From Chlamydomonas sphaeroides (lineage: Eukaryota; Chlorophyta; Chlorophyceae; Chlamydomonadales; Chlamydomonadaceae): a DNA stretch of 64,000 nt. Positions 9,569-22,082 of this stretch are shown here, piece by piece (within the stretch, counting starts at the first letter, position 1; every line of letters begins with the position of its first letter). The stretch covers positions 83,144 to 147,143 of the forward strand of contig BDDC01000033.1 in the NCBI GenBank assembly GCA_001662425.1, written 5' to 3'. The translations under genes were made by a program, and so were the position numbers. The notes below the pieces were generated by a model, which worked only from the letters and a program-made list of their open reading frames with translations, ran no database searches and was not told the DNA's origin.

Positions 9569-12500
9569 TCACGACGCATCCGAGGGCGCATCCGCCATCA
9601 CCACGTCCCCGCCGCCGGCCGCCGCCCCCGCGACCCCTCTGGCCTCCGCTGGCTCCAATCCCGGCCCTGCCGTACAAAGCTCGGGCGTCTGCCGCGTCTC
9701 CGCCTCCGCTGCCGCGTCACCCGTGTTGGCCTCCGGGCCGCCCGCTGCCGCGATGGCCTGCTGCGCCGCAGCGGCCTGTAGGCTGGCTGTGCTGCCAGAC
9801 CCGTGCAGTGGCGTCGCCAGGGCCGACATCGGCGGCGTCGTCGCGCGGGGCCCCGGCGGCGGCGTGTGCGCCGAAGTGTGCCGGTGGCCGTGGCCGTGCG
9901 GCGTGTGAGCGGCGGCGGACCCGGGCCCGGCAGCCGCCTTCTCCTTGTCGCGGTCGCGCATGCGCTTGATGGTGGAGCGCACAAACTCCTTGAGGTTGGA
10001 CTCGAGCTTGTGGCGCTCAATGGGCTTGAACACGCCCGCGCTGCGGCGCTCCTCCCACGCGCGCCGCTCCTTGGCCACAACCTCCCGGTACAGCTGCGGG
10101 CGCGGGGATGGGCAGCCGGGCCAGATGTAGGTGTTTGCCGTTGAAGACAAGACGCGAGGCGCGTGAGCGGGAGGAGTTGCGGGTGGGCATGCGGGGAGGC
10201 GGATATGCCAGGTGCCTCGGGGATACCAGATATGGGCGAGCAACCCCCGGCCGTTCACAGACCTTGGCCCCGCCACCCCCCCCCTCGCATACGCTCCTAA
10301 CAACGTACCTTGGCCCGCAGCGAGGTGGCCTCCTGCACAGACACGCGGCTGGGATGTTCCGGCTGCATGTACTTGCCGAGCCGGTGCCGAACCATGTCGA
10401 GCACGAAGGCCTCGAACCCGGCGTCAGGCTCGTCCCATGTCTCGGCGTGTGAGGTTGATACAGGTCGCAGCCAATCTAAACGGATTGGAGGGAAAGGGTG
10501 CGACAGGGTGATGGACATGCCAACGTGCCAACGTCGGGTTGCAGATGGAGATCAGGAAGTGGCACATACAGCTTTCTTCACTCGTTCGTCACTGTGCGCT
10601 CGTGACGTCGCTCGCCGGCCAAACCCTGCTGGGTGCCCGCGCGCATGCTCGGTGCCGTGTCGGTGCCCGCGCGCGTGTCTTGCGACATGCCGTTGCGCCG
10701 GCTACAACACACGCTAATGGCTGTACGGCGGAAAAGGAACCAAGTAATGTAGGATGCATTAATTCACAAGCTTAACCCCCAGGAACTGCCCGCCCACTCA
10801 CCGTCAATGTTGTCGGCCTGCTCGGCGGCGGAGCCGCGGTGCTCTGGTGACGTGTGCGGCGAGGCGCGCGCCAGTGGGACCACCGGCACCCCCACCACCG
10901 CCGACAGCGGCACCACGGGCACCGATACCGCGCCGCCGCCGGCCGCCGCCACGGACACGAGCTCGGGCCCGGGCTGCGGCAGGCGCCAGTCGCTGAGTGA
11001 GGTGATGGGCACCACCAGCGGCAGACCGCCGCCGCCCATCACGGACGCCGCCGCCGCCGTCGCTGAGGACGGCGCCGAGCCGGGCGGCGCAAAGCCCAGC
11101 TGCGCCTGCTGCGGCCCTGCCGACGCGGCGGCGCCATAGCCAGACACGGTGGGGGTGGACGTGGTGGACCCCGGGCCGAGGCCAGCCAGGCCGCCGCCAG
11201 GCCCGGGTGCGCTGTCCCAGGGCGAGCCATGGCCGTGGTAGGGGCTGGGCCCCGGCCCCAGGCCCAGGGCCGAGGAGGTGCGCAGCGGCCGCAGCGGCGC
11301 GCCCTCCATGCCTGGTAGCGGCGGCGGCGGCGGCAGCTCCCCGCCGGCAGCCGCGGCCCCAGCAGCCGCCGGCGGCGGCTCCAGCACCGGCGACATGGGC
11401 GGCGCGGGCCGCTCCACAAGCGGCGACCAGCACACGTCGACCTCTGGCACCGCCGCGACCTCGCCGCCGTCCTTGCCAGCGGCCGCCTCCGTGCCAGCCT
11501 CCGGCTCGCCGCCTGCCGCCGCCGCGGCCCCGTCCGCAGCCTTCGCGTCGCCGCCGTCTGCTGCTGCCGGCGCGCGGCGGAAGCTGCTGCCGTACAGGCC
11601 CAGCGCGAACAGCGTCACGCAGTCGGTCAGCTGTCCGTGCAGGTGGCGCTCGGGCTGTAGCGTGCCCTGCAGCGGCGGTAGCGGCGGCGGCCGAGCCAGC
11701 GGCCGTCGCATCGCAAACAACTGCTCGGCCGACAGCCGCTCGGGTAGCTCGGGCGCGGGGTCACGCTCCTCGGATGCCGAGCGCCCGCCCAGCCCGCCGA
11801 AATGGCCTAGCGGCGGCGGCGGCGGAAGCGGGAGGTCGCCGGGCAGCGGCGGCGGGCCGGGCGGCTCGCGGTCGCCAAAGGGCCCGTAAGGTCCGTGGTG
11901 TGGGTGCGAGTGGAAGGGGTGGCCGTGCGGGAAGGGCGGGCGCGGCGGCGGCCCGGGCAGCCCAGGCTCGCCGTCGTGGTGGCTGTGCTTGCGGCGCTTG
12001 CCGTACGGCATGCCGAGGTCGTCGGCGGCGCCGTACGCCGCATAAGCGTCGGCGTTGGCGGGCGACGGCGGGCGCGGCGGCAGGCCCAGCGGCGAGAGCC
12101 CCATGCCCATGCCGCCCATCATGCCCGGCCGGCCGCCCATGCCCATCATGCCGTTGGCCATCGGCCCACCGGGCCCGGGCCGCGGCGGCCGCAGGCCCGG
12201 CCGGCTGGCCAACGCCGCGGCGGCGGCCGCAGCCACCATGGCCCTTTGCCGGCTGGGCCCCATGGGCGGCAGGCACGGGAGTCCGTTGGCGCCGCCGTCC
12301 CCGTCACCACCGTCGTCTGGGAACGACGCCGTGCTGCTTGTGCGGAGCAAGGACGAGCCAGCGGCGCCGTCGGGCCCATCGGCGGAGGCTGCGCCGGGCA
12401 GCGCTGGCGGCGGCGGCAGGCCGCCGCCGGGCCCGTCCTTCATCCGCAGCATCTGCTGCTGCTTCATGAGCTGCTGCTGCAGCATCATTTGCTGCTGCAG

Positions 12501-15500
12501 GTACTGCTGCTGCATTGCCGGCGGCAGCATGCCCGGCCCGAACCCGCCCCCGCCTCCTCCTCCGCGCCCGCGGCCACTGCCGCCGAAACGTGCCGGCGGC
12601 GCCGCCATGAGCTGCAGCAGCCTCTGGTCGGTCACCGCGCTGGACGGGAACTTCTTTAGCAGCGCGGCCGACTTGGTGCGGACGTCGTAGTCGGGGTTGG
12701 AGCTGAGCTGGCGCAGCATGTCGGCAAAGTTGCCGTGCGCGGAGCGGACCGCGTACACGTCGTTCGCGTCCAGGGGGAGCGCCTCCACCACGCGGAGCAC
12801 CTGGGGTTTGCGCGAGGACATGCAGGGCATGCGCGACATGGCACGGCTCGGGCGACGGCACGGGGAGCTGCCGCATGCCCCATACGCTACCGGCCCCTGC
12901 CCCGTACGCTACCGGCCATCGTGCCCACCTTGCGCAGGATGACGCAGTACTCCTTGCCCGTGTTGCGGCCCATGGCCTGGTGCAGCTGCGTCAGCAGGCC
13001 GCACGCCACAAACTCCTTCTTGGCCACGCTGCTGGTGGTCTTCAGCACAACGTCCAGCAGCAGCGACAGGTCCGCCATGCGCGCGCGCTGCCGCGCGGTC
13101 AGCCCCGCCGCCGTCGCCGCTGACCCCGGGCCCGGCCCCGCCTTGCCGTCGTCGCCGTTGCGGCCGTTGATGTAGCGGCCCCCGGCGGCGGGCCCGAAGC
13201 CGTTGGCGCGGCCAGCGGGCTGGCTGCCGATGTCGCAGAGGTTGAAGAGGCGCAGCACCTTGATGATGTTCTGCCGGCTGGGGTCCTTGAGCCGGCCCGC
13301 GCCGCCCACGACCTCATCCAACCGGCGGTCAATCTCGGACCGCAGCCGCCGTGCGTTGCCCGGGCCGCCGCCGCCTCCGGCGCCCGCGCCCCGGCTGGCC
13401 CCAGCCCCGATCGGCGGCGGCGACGCGGACCGCGTGCCAGCCCCGGCTGAGCCTAGCGAGTTTCTGCGGGCAACGGGGCCGTTGGCCACCGGGGCCGGCT
13501 CCGGTCGCTTGGCGGGCGCCGTGGTCGCGGCGCTGCCGTTCTGCGCCGCTGGTGGCGCCTCGGGTGCCGCGGGTGCAGGCGCAGGCGCGGGCTTGGGCGG
13601 CAGCCGCCGCAGCCGCTTGCGCAGCGGCACGTGCTTGGCTGCTGCCGCGGCCGCGACGCGCACGTCGTCCTCCAGGCCCGCGTCCTCCAGCGCCGGCGAG
13701 GAGCGCGGGGACTGGGGCGACTGAGGGGAGGGCTGCGAGTGCGGCGAGCGCGGCGACGGCGGCGAGGAGGGCGTCGCCGCGGGCTTCTCCTCGGTCGCGG
13801 GCGCAGGGGTTGAGTCTGCGGGTGCGGCGGTAGGAAGTAGCGGGCATGGCGCCAGGGCGTGAGCGCAGCACGCAGGGTCTCTAACAATCTATTTCCTTTG
13901 GACTGTCCGACAAGTCCGTCAACAGGGCACACCCGCGCGCAGCGGCCTCCGCGCCGGTACCCTCCTCCGGCCTCGTTCATGTGGCACCTGTCAGTACGCC
14001 GGTGTTTACTGGTACTCGCCCAAGCCCTCCCTTACGCCGCACCTTGCTGCTGCATGATCTTCCACTGCTTGAACAGCGCCTTGGGCCCGCGGATCTGGGT
14101 CACCTCGGGCGTCGTCGCGGGCGCGGGCGTCTTGCCCGCGCTCGCCCCCGCGCCCGACCCAGCCCCGCTGCCCTCCTCTATCCGCAGCTTGGCCACGCCC
14201 GCCGCGTGCGTCGCGCCCTCCGACGCCTGCTTGCCGCCAGCCGCCTTGCCCTTGCTGGCTGCGGCCGCAGCAGCCGCCACTTTTTCCGCCTTGCGCCCCG
14301 CCTTGCCCTTGGCGGGCGCCGGCGTGACGGCCTCCGCCTTGTCGGCGGCGCTGGGCGTGGCGGCAGGAGCCGGCGCGGGCTGCTGCTCCGGCGGGCGCTG
14401 CGTGTGCTGCTGCGGCGCGGGCAGCATTTCCTGGCCGTAAAAATGCTTTACGGTCCAGTTGACGCCGCGCGCCTTGCACACCCGCTCCAGCCTGCGGGGT
14501 TCAACACAGGCAACGGCACCGCTGAGTGACCTGCCGAACCCCCGCAGCCGGCCCCTCCCCCGGCCCGGCTGGGCCCAGCAAGGTACCACCCTCGCGCTCT
14601 CGGACTGGGCCTCGCCCGCCTGGCCCCTCGATTGTTCACATCCTGACCTCGTGCAGAGTCCCGCCCTGTGCGGGCACCCCTTTGCCCCGCTTCAGCACAG
14701 TGCCGGCCGCACCGCGTCACCATGCCCGCTTCCTTGGCTTTGTCCAGCTTGCCGCCCACGCGCCAGTCCAGCAGCATGCGCATGTTGGGGTCCATGTCCG
14801 CGTCGCTTAGCATCACGGGGGGCAGGTCCACCGACGCGTCATCCGGCTCCAGCGGCGGCAGCAGCGACACGTCGAAGTTGTCCTGCGGCACGATGTTTGC
14901 GGGGCATGGGCTCAGGAGGGGCCGTGGGGTCGAAGGCACTAGCGTGCAAGGCGCGGCCGGGCCCTCCCGGCTGCGGCCTGCTACGCCGCACGCGGTCGCA
15001 TTCACGTGACTCCGAGCAGCTGGCAGCGAGCAACAGAGGCCGCCGCGCATCCACCCTCAGTGCTCCTCCCTTAACCCTGTCCGACGGCTCGGGGACCTCG
15101 CCGATCGCCTTTGCCCCGGACCCGCTTCCCGACCCCGCGGCCGCGGTAGGCACCTGCTGCCCGCCGATGAACTTCCGGCAGCCGCCCGACTTGCAGTAGC
15201 AGCGCATCGGCTTGTCGCCGTAGCGCTCAAAGTTGTAATCAAAGGTGAGCTCCGTCTCCTTTGGGATGTCGCGCACCGCAAACAGCCCAATCGCCAGCTC
15301 GCCGTGCACGAGCCACTTCTGCGTCTCGCAGTTCGGCTCGCACGAGTGGTTGATGAAGCGGGAGATGTTGCCCTGGGGAGGGCCGGGAGGACGCAGGGCG
15401 GGGTTGGTTCAGTGATGGGCACGACCGCGAAGGAGGCCTTGCCGCAGTGACCCTCGAGAGCCGATGCCCCCGTAAACAGCCACGGTCGGGAAGTAAGAGC

Positions 15501-17578
15501 GCCGACCCATCCTTGTCGCCCAAGCGCCGCACGACCTGGCTGCTGCACCCTGCCGCAGCTCCGGGCTGCTGCGCCACCAGCGCACCTTGCGGCAGGCATC
15601 GATAACCTCCCCGTTGCCGATGTTCATAAAGTAATAGTGCCGCTGGCCCACGCTCATGTAGTACTCCTTCCGCCGCTGGTACTCGTCCTCCTCCAGCACC
15701 TCGCCTGGGGGCGCACGAGCACACGGGGCAGCAGCGCCCGGCTCAGCCGACGCGAGAGTCTGCCGGCGCTCCAGCCCACAACCTTGGCCTCTGCCCGCGC
15801 CCGGGCCGCAAGGACCCTGCTGATAGGTCCTCGCTCCACCACGTCTCCGTTGACCACGCCCAACCTTCGCCAAGGCAGCTGTGTTAGCTTCCCGCCAACT
15901 GCCTCTTGTCCGACAGCGGGCCCAGCTGGGAACGGACCTCCACAAGCCAGCGGCTCACCGTCAGTTGCTGGGTCACCCCATGGTGCCGTCCAAGCCCTGC
16001 CTACAGCAACCAGCGGGCCGGCTCACCAATGTACTCGATGATGAACTGGCCTGCCTTGATGTCCTCCAGCGCAAACAGCCCAAAGCCCTTGGCGCCAGCG
16101 CGGCGCTGAAGGAGCAGCGAAGGGCAGGGCGCACAGCCAAGGCGACGTGCGGGAGGGGCCCAGGTGACTCAGCAGCACAACAGGCTCAGTGAGTGGGCTG
16201 TGACCAAGCCCTCAGGCTCCTTTACCACTCCAGCCCAGTGCAGGTCCCTGCTCACGATCTCCAGGTTGGCGTAGGTCTTCTTGGAGAACATCTGGTTTGT
16301 GCATTTGTCCTCCGAGGGGCAGAAGCCCTGCGGCGCATGCGGCACACGGCCAGTCAAGCCCCGCTGTGAGCAAGGACCCAAGGGGGCGGGAGCGGACTCC
16401 CGAGCATCAGCGCTGCGCCGATCACGCCTGCTTCGCACATGCGGCAGCGGCCAGCTAGCCACAACGCGGCAGGCGCGGGCCACAGTGGTCCGGTCGAGCC
16501 AAGAGCACGTTGCCCAGGGGCGGCATGCGGCATCCATCCGGATGTAGACGTAAAAGCAATGCTAGCTAGTTGGGGCACGCGGCAGCCTCAAGCCGTGGCC
16601 GGGGGCCGCCGAAGGTTGAGAGGAGGCTAGGCAACCCGTCAAGGCCCTTGGCGCGGGCAGCCACGCCAGATCCAGCTGTTGTGGGGGCGCAGGCTCGCTT
16701 CCGAGGTCCAGGCACGCACGCAAGCGCCGGTCCAGGTTGGTGTCGCAACCAGGTGGCAATGCCACCTGACACCAAACCTGCCGACTGAGCTGTCTTCCTC
16801 TGACCTCTGTGCAAGACTCCGTGCCAGTGTCTCACCGGCACACACTCGATGCAGAGCATGCGGTTGATGCAGTCCGGGCCGCAGCCGTCGCCGCCGCGCC
16901 AGGTTGGCTTGCAGCTGCAGATCATGATGTCGTCCTCGTCCTGCATTTTACGCTTCCGGTGCGCCAGGATGTTGTCCCTAAGCAGCTGCCATACCGCCGG
17001 GATCCGCCGCCGCTTGAGCGCTTCGATCTCGTCCAGGTCGCTCTGCACCAGGTCAGCGGCGACGGCGGGATGGGCACGGTTTGTCCGGTTGTGGTCCGAC
17101 GGAGGCCAGCAGGCAGAGGCCCTTCGCCAGCCCCAGCGGCCGAGCAAAATCGATCAGCACGTCACTGAAGCTGCGAGCGGCCCACCTCTGCATTGGAGTC
17201 TTCGCCGGCATCTATTTGCTCGTCGGTCAGCTCCTGCGCCACGCTGCAGCTTGCAAACTCTCGGTTTGGGTTGTGTTCGCAGTACCTGTGGCGGGTCCCA
17301 TAGAGGTCAGGAAGTGTTCAAGTGTACGCGCCAACGCGAGGCCGGGCTGCTCCCCGGGCGTACCAGGGCTCATCCTCGCTGACGGTGTTTGCGTAGTCCG
17401 CAGGGATGCGTCGCCACTTGGTGCAGCGGTCACAGAGTACCCAAGACTGCTCGGCATCCTCTGCAACTGGAGCCCCCGCGTCCTTGCCCCGACTCTCCGT
17501 GTCGGAGCCGCTGGGCCCACTGCTTGAACCATCAGACTCCGAAGAGTCCGAATAAGAGCGCCTACGGTTGCGCCCCAT
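9569..17578 (-). CDS. Set2/SETD2-type histone H3 lysine-36 methyltransferase (CW-AWS-SET-postSET-SRI)
   Basis: Thirteen phase-consistent exons: 17578-17364, 17285-17186, 17042-16836, 16327-16256, 16105-16027, 15704-15586, 15372-15154, 14882-14713, 14491-14043, 13815-12929, 12800-10802, 10475-10309, 10093-9569 (about 1735 aa). Order of domains: CW zinc finger (WVLCDRCTKWRRIP, then WYCEHNPNREFASC); AWS (MICSCKPTWRGGDGCGPDC, then CIECVP); SET (GFGLFALEDIKAGQFIIEYIG, with NHSCEPNC and ELTFDYNFERYG, the SAM/lysine-channel motifs); post-SET (RCYCKSGGCRKFIGG); a helical middle region around 13300-12660; a long Pro/Gly/Gln low-complexity region; and a C-terminal SRI domain (FEAFVLDMVRHRLGKYM, then YREVVAKERRAWEE), which binds phosphorylated RNA polymerase II CTD in this family. 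All SET catalytic motifs look intact, so it should methylate H3K36 on transcribed genes in the nucleus. It is divergent with the OPR-like gene. Confidence 0.93.
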
Positions 17579-18032
17579 AGCAAATTCTTCAGCGCATTCT
17601 CTGCTTGAGCGTAGTGCGCCCTATTCTGGGGTTATAACGTGTTGCGTAAGATATGTCGCGTGAAGTATTTGGCTGAGCCGAGTCTGCTGGTTTGCCTGTT
17701 AAGTTTGACTATCCCATGAAGGCAAAACTCAAGGTTGGCCGGTAAGCCACACCGCAGGCTGGTGTACCCGCTACGTAAACCATACTATGGTATTATAGTG
17801 CTCGCTTGTTCTCTGGTGAAAGCTGCCGCGCCGCACGATCAACACGCACATCGCTCAGCCGCCCAGCGGAGGCGACCGCAGCGATGGCCCTGGCGCTGCT
17901 TGGCCGACGCCAGGGTGAGGCGATCGGCGTTCTCGGCGCACGCGCGTCACGGCGACAACGAGCGACGCGCAATCACGCGCTGTGCTGGGACCCTTGCAGG
18001 CCGGCTCCTGGCGCAGGCATTGTCATCTATAC
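17579..18032. promoter_or_regulatory. Shared divergent promoter region (SET2 / OPR-like)
   Basis: An AT-richer interval between two head-to-head genes, with an A/T-rich stretch including gtattatagtg near 17791. No defined element is certain. An upstream ATG at 17884 with a GT donor after it could be a 5' exon of the plus-strand gene, but it does not join in frame. Confidence 0.4.
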
Positions 18033-20615
18033 ATGGCTGCCATGGTGGCGACACATGCGGCTGGTGCGTAGAGCGCTACCTGCATGTGTGTGGCTGCTCC
18101 CTGCTGACACGACCCCTGCCTTCACAGCACGGCCACCACGCCCGACAACGAGGCCAGCCCCGGCGCATGCTCAACATCCCGACAGGTGCGCTACTAGACA
18201 TGCACGCAAGCGTCGCGGCCTGCCTGGTCGCAGCGCTCAGACTTCTTTGCCCACCTCAAGGCCCTTGTCCCCTTGCCGCAGTACGAGCCCGCGTCGGCAG
18301 CGCCGTGGCCGCGGCCGGTGCAGCTGCGCGGCTATGCAGTCAACAACAAGCCTTCCATCAAGTTTGTTCCAGTCCCTGAGCCGGAGCACGACGACTTCGA
18401 CGCGGCGGAGCCCACCACCTACACGCAGCTGCTGGCCTCAATCCGGACCGCCAAGACGCTGAAGCGCCTGCAACACCTAGTATCGTCCTACAGCGACCGT
18501 TTCGACACCGTTCACGTGGCGGCCGCGGTAGCTCGGCTGCCAGCGCTCATCAAGTACCGCCCCGCGGACATGGTCGACCGCAGCGCCACGGTCGTGGTGC
18601 CCACGGCCGGCGTGCCGCGCAAGGTGCCGCGCTACGGCGCCGCGCTGCGCCGCTCGCACATCGAGGGCGGGGCTCAGCTTGCGGCGCAGCTGGACGCGAT
18701 GCTGCCGTCGCACGCGCCGCGCTTCTTCCCGCGCCAGGCGGCCTGCAGCATCTGGGCTTTCGGCGAGCTGCGCCGGCGCGGCGTGGTTGACGGCATGGCC
18801 TCGCTGCCCGACGTGCTGCTGGCGCTCACCAAGGGGAACCTGGAGCCGCTGCGCGTGCACGGCCACGGCGTGGACTTTGCGCAGTTGCTGCAGGGCCTGG
18901 CCAAGCTGGAGTACCGCGACACGGCGCTGCTGGGCCGGCTGACGGCGCTGCTGGGCGAGCGGCTGGGCTCACTGCAGCAGCGCGAGCTGCAGATGGCGGT
19001 GTGGGGCCTGGCCAGTCTGGGCCACGCCGACGAGCCGCTGTTCCGCGCCGTTGCCGACCAGCTCGTGTCCACGGGCACCGCCTTCTTGCTGCCCAGCGGC
19101 GCGGCGGCCGTCATGTGGGCGTTCGCCAAAGCGGGCGTGCGCGACACGCCCGAGTTACTGGCCAGCCTGGCGGGCACCATCACGGCGCAGGCCCTGCTGC
19201 TGGCGCCGCACGACGTGACGTGCGTGCTGTGGGCCTGCGACAGCCTGGGCTTCCGGGACGAGCAGCTGCTGGGCGCACTGTGCGGCGCGCTGCACCGGAA
19301 CCTGCGGCACGCCAGCGATGCGCAGGTCGGCGGCGCGCTTGAGTACCTGGGCCGCATGCGGTACCACCACGCGCCGCTGATGGATGCCGTGGCCGAGGCG
19401 GCGCTGGCGGAGCAGGCGCTGTCGCCCGAGGAGCCCGGCTGCCTGGTGCGCACGCTGTACGCCTACTCGGTGCTGGAGCGGCGCGGCCCGGCCGACCTCA
19501 AGCTGGCGTCGCGCATCGCGGCCGCTCTGGTGCCGCGCATGTCTGTGCCGGACGACTCCGCGCCCCGGTTGGCGCCGTCGGCGCTCGCGAGCGCGTGTCG
19601 ATCGCTGGCTCGGTTCGGCTACTGCAACAAGGTGGGCTAGCGCTGGCTGGGCACGCGGAGCGTGTGCTGTGCGCTGGGCTAGGCTGCCTGGGCTGGGCTG
19701 GGCTGGGCTGGGCTGGGCAACCTTGGTCCAGGCCGTCTGGGGTGGGGTGCGCGAGAGCCGCAGCGCATTGATGCAGTCGTGCCGGCGGTGGCCCCTACTG
19801 ATGCACACCGTCTCTCCCGCGGCTGCAGGGCGTGCTGGAAGCGTACGGCAACTACGCGGAGAAGCTTCTGGCGCGCTGCTCCGCGGACGAGCTGCTGGCC
19901 GTGCTGCGCCTGCTGGGCGCCACGGGCGTGCCGCACTACCAGCTTGCGGTGGCGGCGGCGCGGCACGTGCAGGGCGCCGTCATCCCCGGCGGCCGCTATA
20001 CGGCGCCCGGCGACGTGGTTGAGCTGCTGTTCCTGGCGGCGCAGCAAGGCGTGGAGGACGGCTCGGCGGCCGAAGCGGTGCTGCGCCTGGCGGAAGAGCA
20101 CGAGAGCCAGCTGCGGCCGGCGGACGCGGCGCGGCTGGTGGTCGTGGGGCAGGTACGGCAGCGGCATTCCGGCAGGGCAGGGCGCCGGGAACGGGGAAGG
20201 GGCATGACATGGATGGGCCTGATAACAGCAGGTGTGTTGAGTCAGGGGCTGGAGCGGCAGCACTAGGCTGCTCACGTGTAACCCCGCTGGCGGCGCGCGT
20301 CTCGGGTGATTGGGGCATGGAGGCCGGAGCCGGGCGTGTGAGATTGCTGCCGACCGACCCACATGGCCACGTTGTGTGCCGCCACCCGTGCAGGTGATGA
20401 ACCGGCAGGAGGCGCTCCTTGGCCGCATGCAGCAGCTGGCGGCGTCGGGGGCGCACGAGCTGAACGACGCGGCCACGGTGCGGGCGGCGCTCGCCAGTGC
20501 GCAGGCGCTGGGCGCGCAGGAGCTGGCGGGCGCGCTCGTGTCGCGGCAGGCGCAGCTCGAGGCGGACGGGCAGCTGCCGGCCGGGATGGCGGCAGCGGCG
20601 GTCGGGCAGGTGTAA
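18033..20615 (+). CDS. Helical-repeat (OPR/RAP-family-like) protein, probable organelle RNA factor
   Basis: Best in-frame model: 18033-18063, 18241-19631, 19829-20152, 20394-20615 (TAA), about 655 aa. The middle is a series of degenerate 36-38-residue helical repeats with recurring cores such as MAVWGLASLGHADEPLF, VMWAFAKAGVRDTPELL and VLWACDSLGFRDEQLL. This is the pattern of octotricopeptide and related repeat proteins, which bind RNA in chloroplasts and mitochondria of chlorophytes. No C-terminal RAP domain is recognisable; the end is a plain helical tail. The 5' end is uncertain: a start at 18033 joins in phase, but an alternative exon 18128-18185 (with an internal ATG) also joins in frame to 18241. 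Organelle targeting is an inference from family habit. Confidence 0.7.
19681..19717. repeat. Short intronic repeat (ctggg c)n
   Basis: Five to six copies of a 5-bp gctgg-type unit in the 19632-19828 intron. Confidence 0.7.
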
Positions 20616-22082
20616 GGCTGTGGCAACTGCAACGCGCCCTGCCCGTGTGCCTCTTGTCAGCGATGCTTGCAGCTGCAGCCGGCCCTGCTGTGCCGGCCTT
20701 GTGGGCCAGACCACTGTGGCGTGCGTGTCGGTGAGCGGCGCGCAGATGGCAGCTTGGCCTTGTTTCCGACAAAGCCGCAGCCTGTCACACAGCTGCAGCG
20801 GGTCGTATGGCTCCCGTTGTGCAGCAGCCGCGAGGCGTGCGCATACAAGATCCGGGCTGTCGTGGCCCATCCAAGCTGCTGTGGCGGTACGCTTGCCAAA
20901 TGCGTGCCTCGAGGCCTGCGGCTGCTGTCTTCAGACACCGGCGCGCTGGACCTCGCACCGGCTGGCAGCAGCACCGCCACCAAACGCAGTGCCAACGACC
21001 AGGTAGCCCCGTCAACAGTGATCATGGGTTAGTAGGGCAGAAGGCCTTCACCTCGGCCACTGCACCCATGTATGGGCTTTCCATGGACGAGAGGCGCTGG
21101 AGTGCACGCATCAGCTAACGCCGTGCATTCCATTCGTGTCAGCGACGCGAGCTCACTGGCCCCAACCCGAGACCTGTCCGGTGCACTCTGGTAGCCCGGT
21201 AAGCTATTGCCCTGCCACTTCCTGTCAGCGCAACAATTGAAACAGCCACAGGCGCGAGCCATTGTCGCAGCAAGGAGGGCCCGCTGGCACGGCTTGCCGT
21301 CGTCTGCGCCCGGGCCGTGCTGCCTTCGCGATTTGCGGGTTCCTTGGCCGTCATTAGTGTTGAGCGCCGGCGCTTGCAAACAAGTACATTGAGGATCTAG
21401 CTTGCCGCGGCCGCCGCCTTGGTACGCCGCTCTCAACACTGCTTGACGGCGCTGCGCCGCCACCCTCGCCGCACCGGCGGATGCCGAACGCTTGCTGCAG
21501 GCGCAGCCCCCGGCAGCGTCGCAAGCGCGGACAGCACCGTCTAATTTTGAACTGGCGCCATGGGGCTACTTCTGCCGCTGGGCCACCACCGGACCTTTCA
21601 CTGACTGCCACGCTGGTTCCACAGTAAAAGGGGCCACCACCGGATGTGCGCTTTGCCAGGCATGCAAGCCAGGTAACAGCCGCCTGCTCCGCTGGAAGCA
21701 TGAAGCTAAAAGCGCTTCGACTTCGGTGTGCGCTGCTTGATCAGGACCATTCCACAGTCTAAGAAGTGCACTGGCATCTCGCCATTACACTGCACAGGCC
21801 TCTTACACTGGGCCACGTGCCATTGCACGCGCGCACGCGTCCAGCACCGCCGGTACGCAAACACCCCAAAGCGGTCACCCTCCCCACACGTCACCCCCGC
21901 CCCAGCGTGTTGACATGTAGACAAACGGGGACATCCAACCCGCATGATGTCAATGCTGCCCCCCCCCGCACGCAACCACTCTGTCAGGACCGGAGCACGG
22001 CTGGTGCCCCGACATGCCAATGACGTGCCTTGCGGCCAGAATGCTACCCCTCCCAAGTCTTCCGACCCCAACCCTAGCAGGC
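20616..22082. other. Intergenic region with no supported gene
   Basis: About 1.5 kb between two convergent genes. Open frames on both strands are short and lack recognisable motifs or splice-consistent partners. It should hold the 3' UTRs of the OPR-like gene and of the minus-strand BIG1-like gene. Confidence 0.6.
21785..21807 (-). terminator. Candidate TGTAA polyadenylation signals for the BIG1-like gene
   Basis: TTACA on the plus strand (TGTAA on the gene strand) occurs at 21785-21789 and 21803-21807, about 280-300 nt past the stop codon. TGTAA is the usual signal in volvocine algae; position is plausible but unproven. Confidence 0.4.

Noticed and set aside
8757..9908. A 383-residue plus-strand open frame before the SET2 3' end
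   Set aside because: Composition is random and it overlaps the last SET2 exon on the other strand; no splice partner or conserved motif.
11207..12469. A 420-residue plus-strand open frame
   Set aside because: It is the antisense shadow of the low-complexity region in the SET2 gene, with Arg/Ala-rich random composition.
17735..18379. Long open frame upstream of the OPR-like gene
   Set aside because: It is in a different frame from the repeat-coding exon and shows no motif; it probably covers the 5' region and introns.
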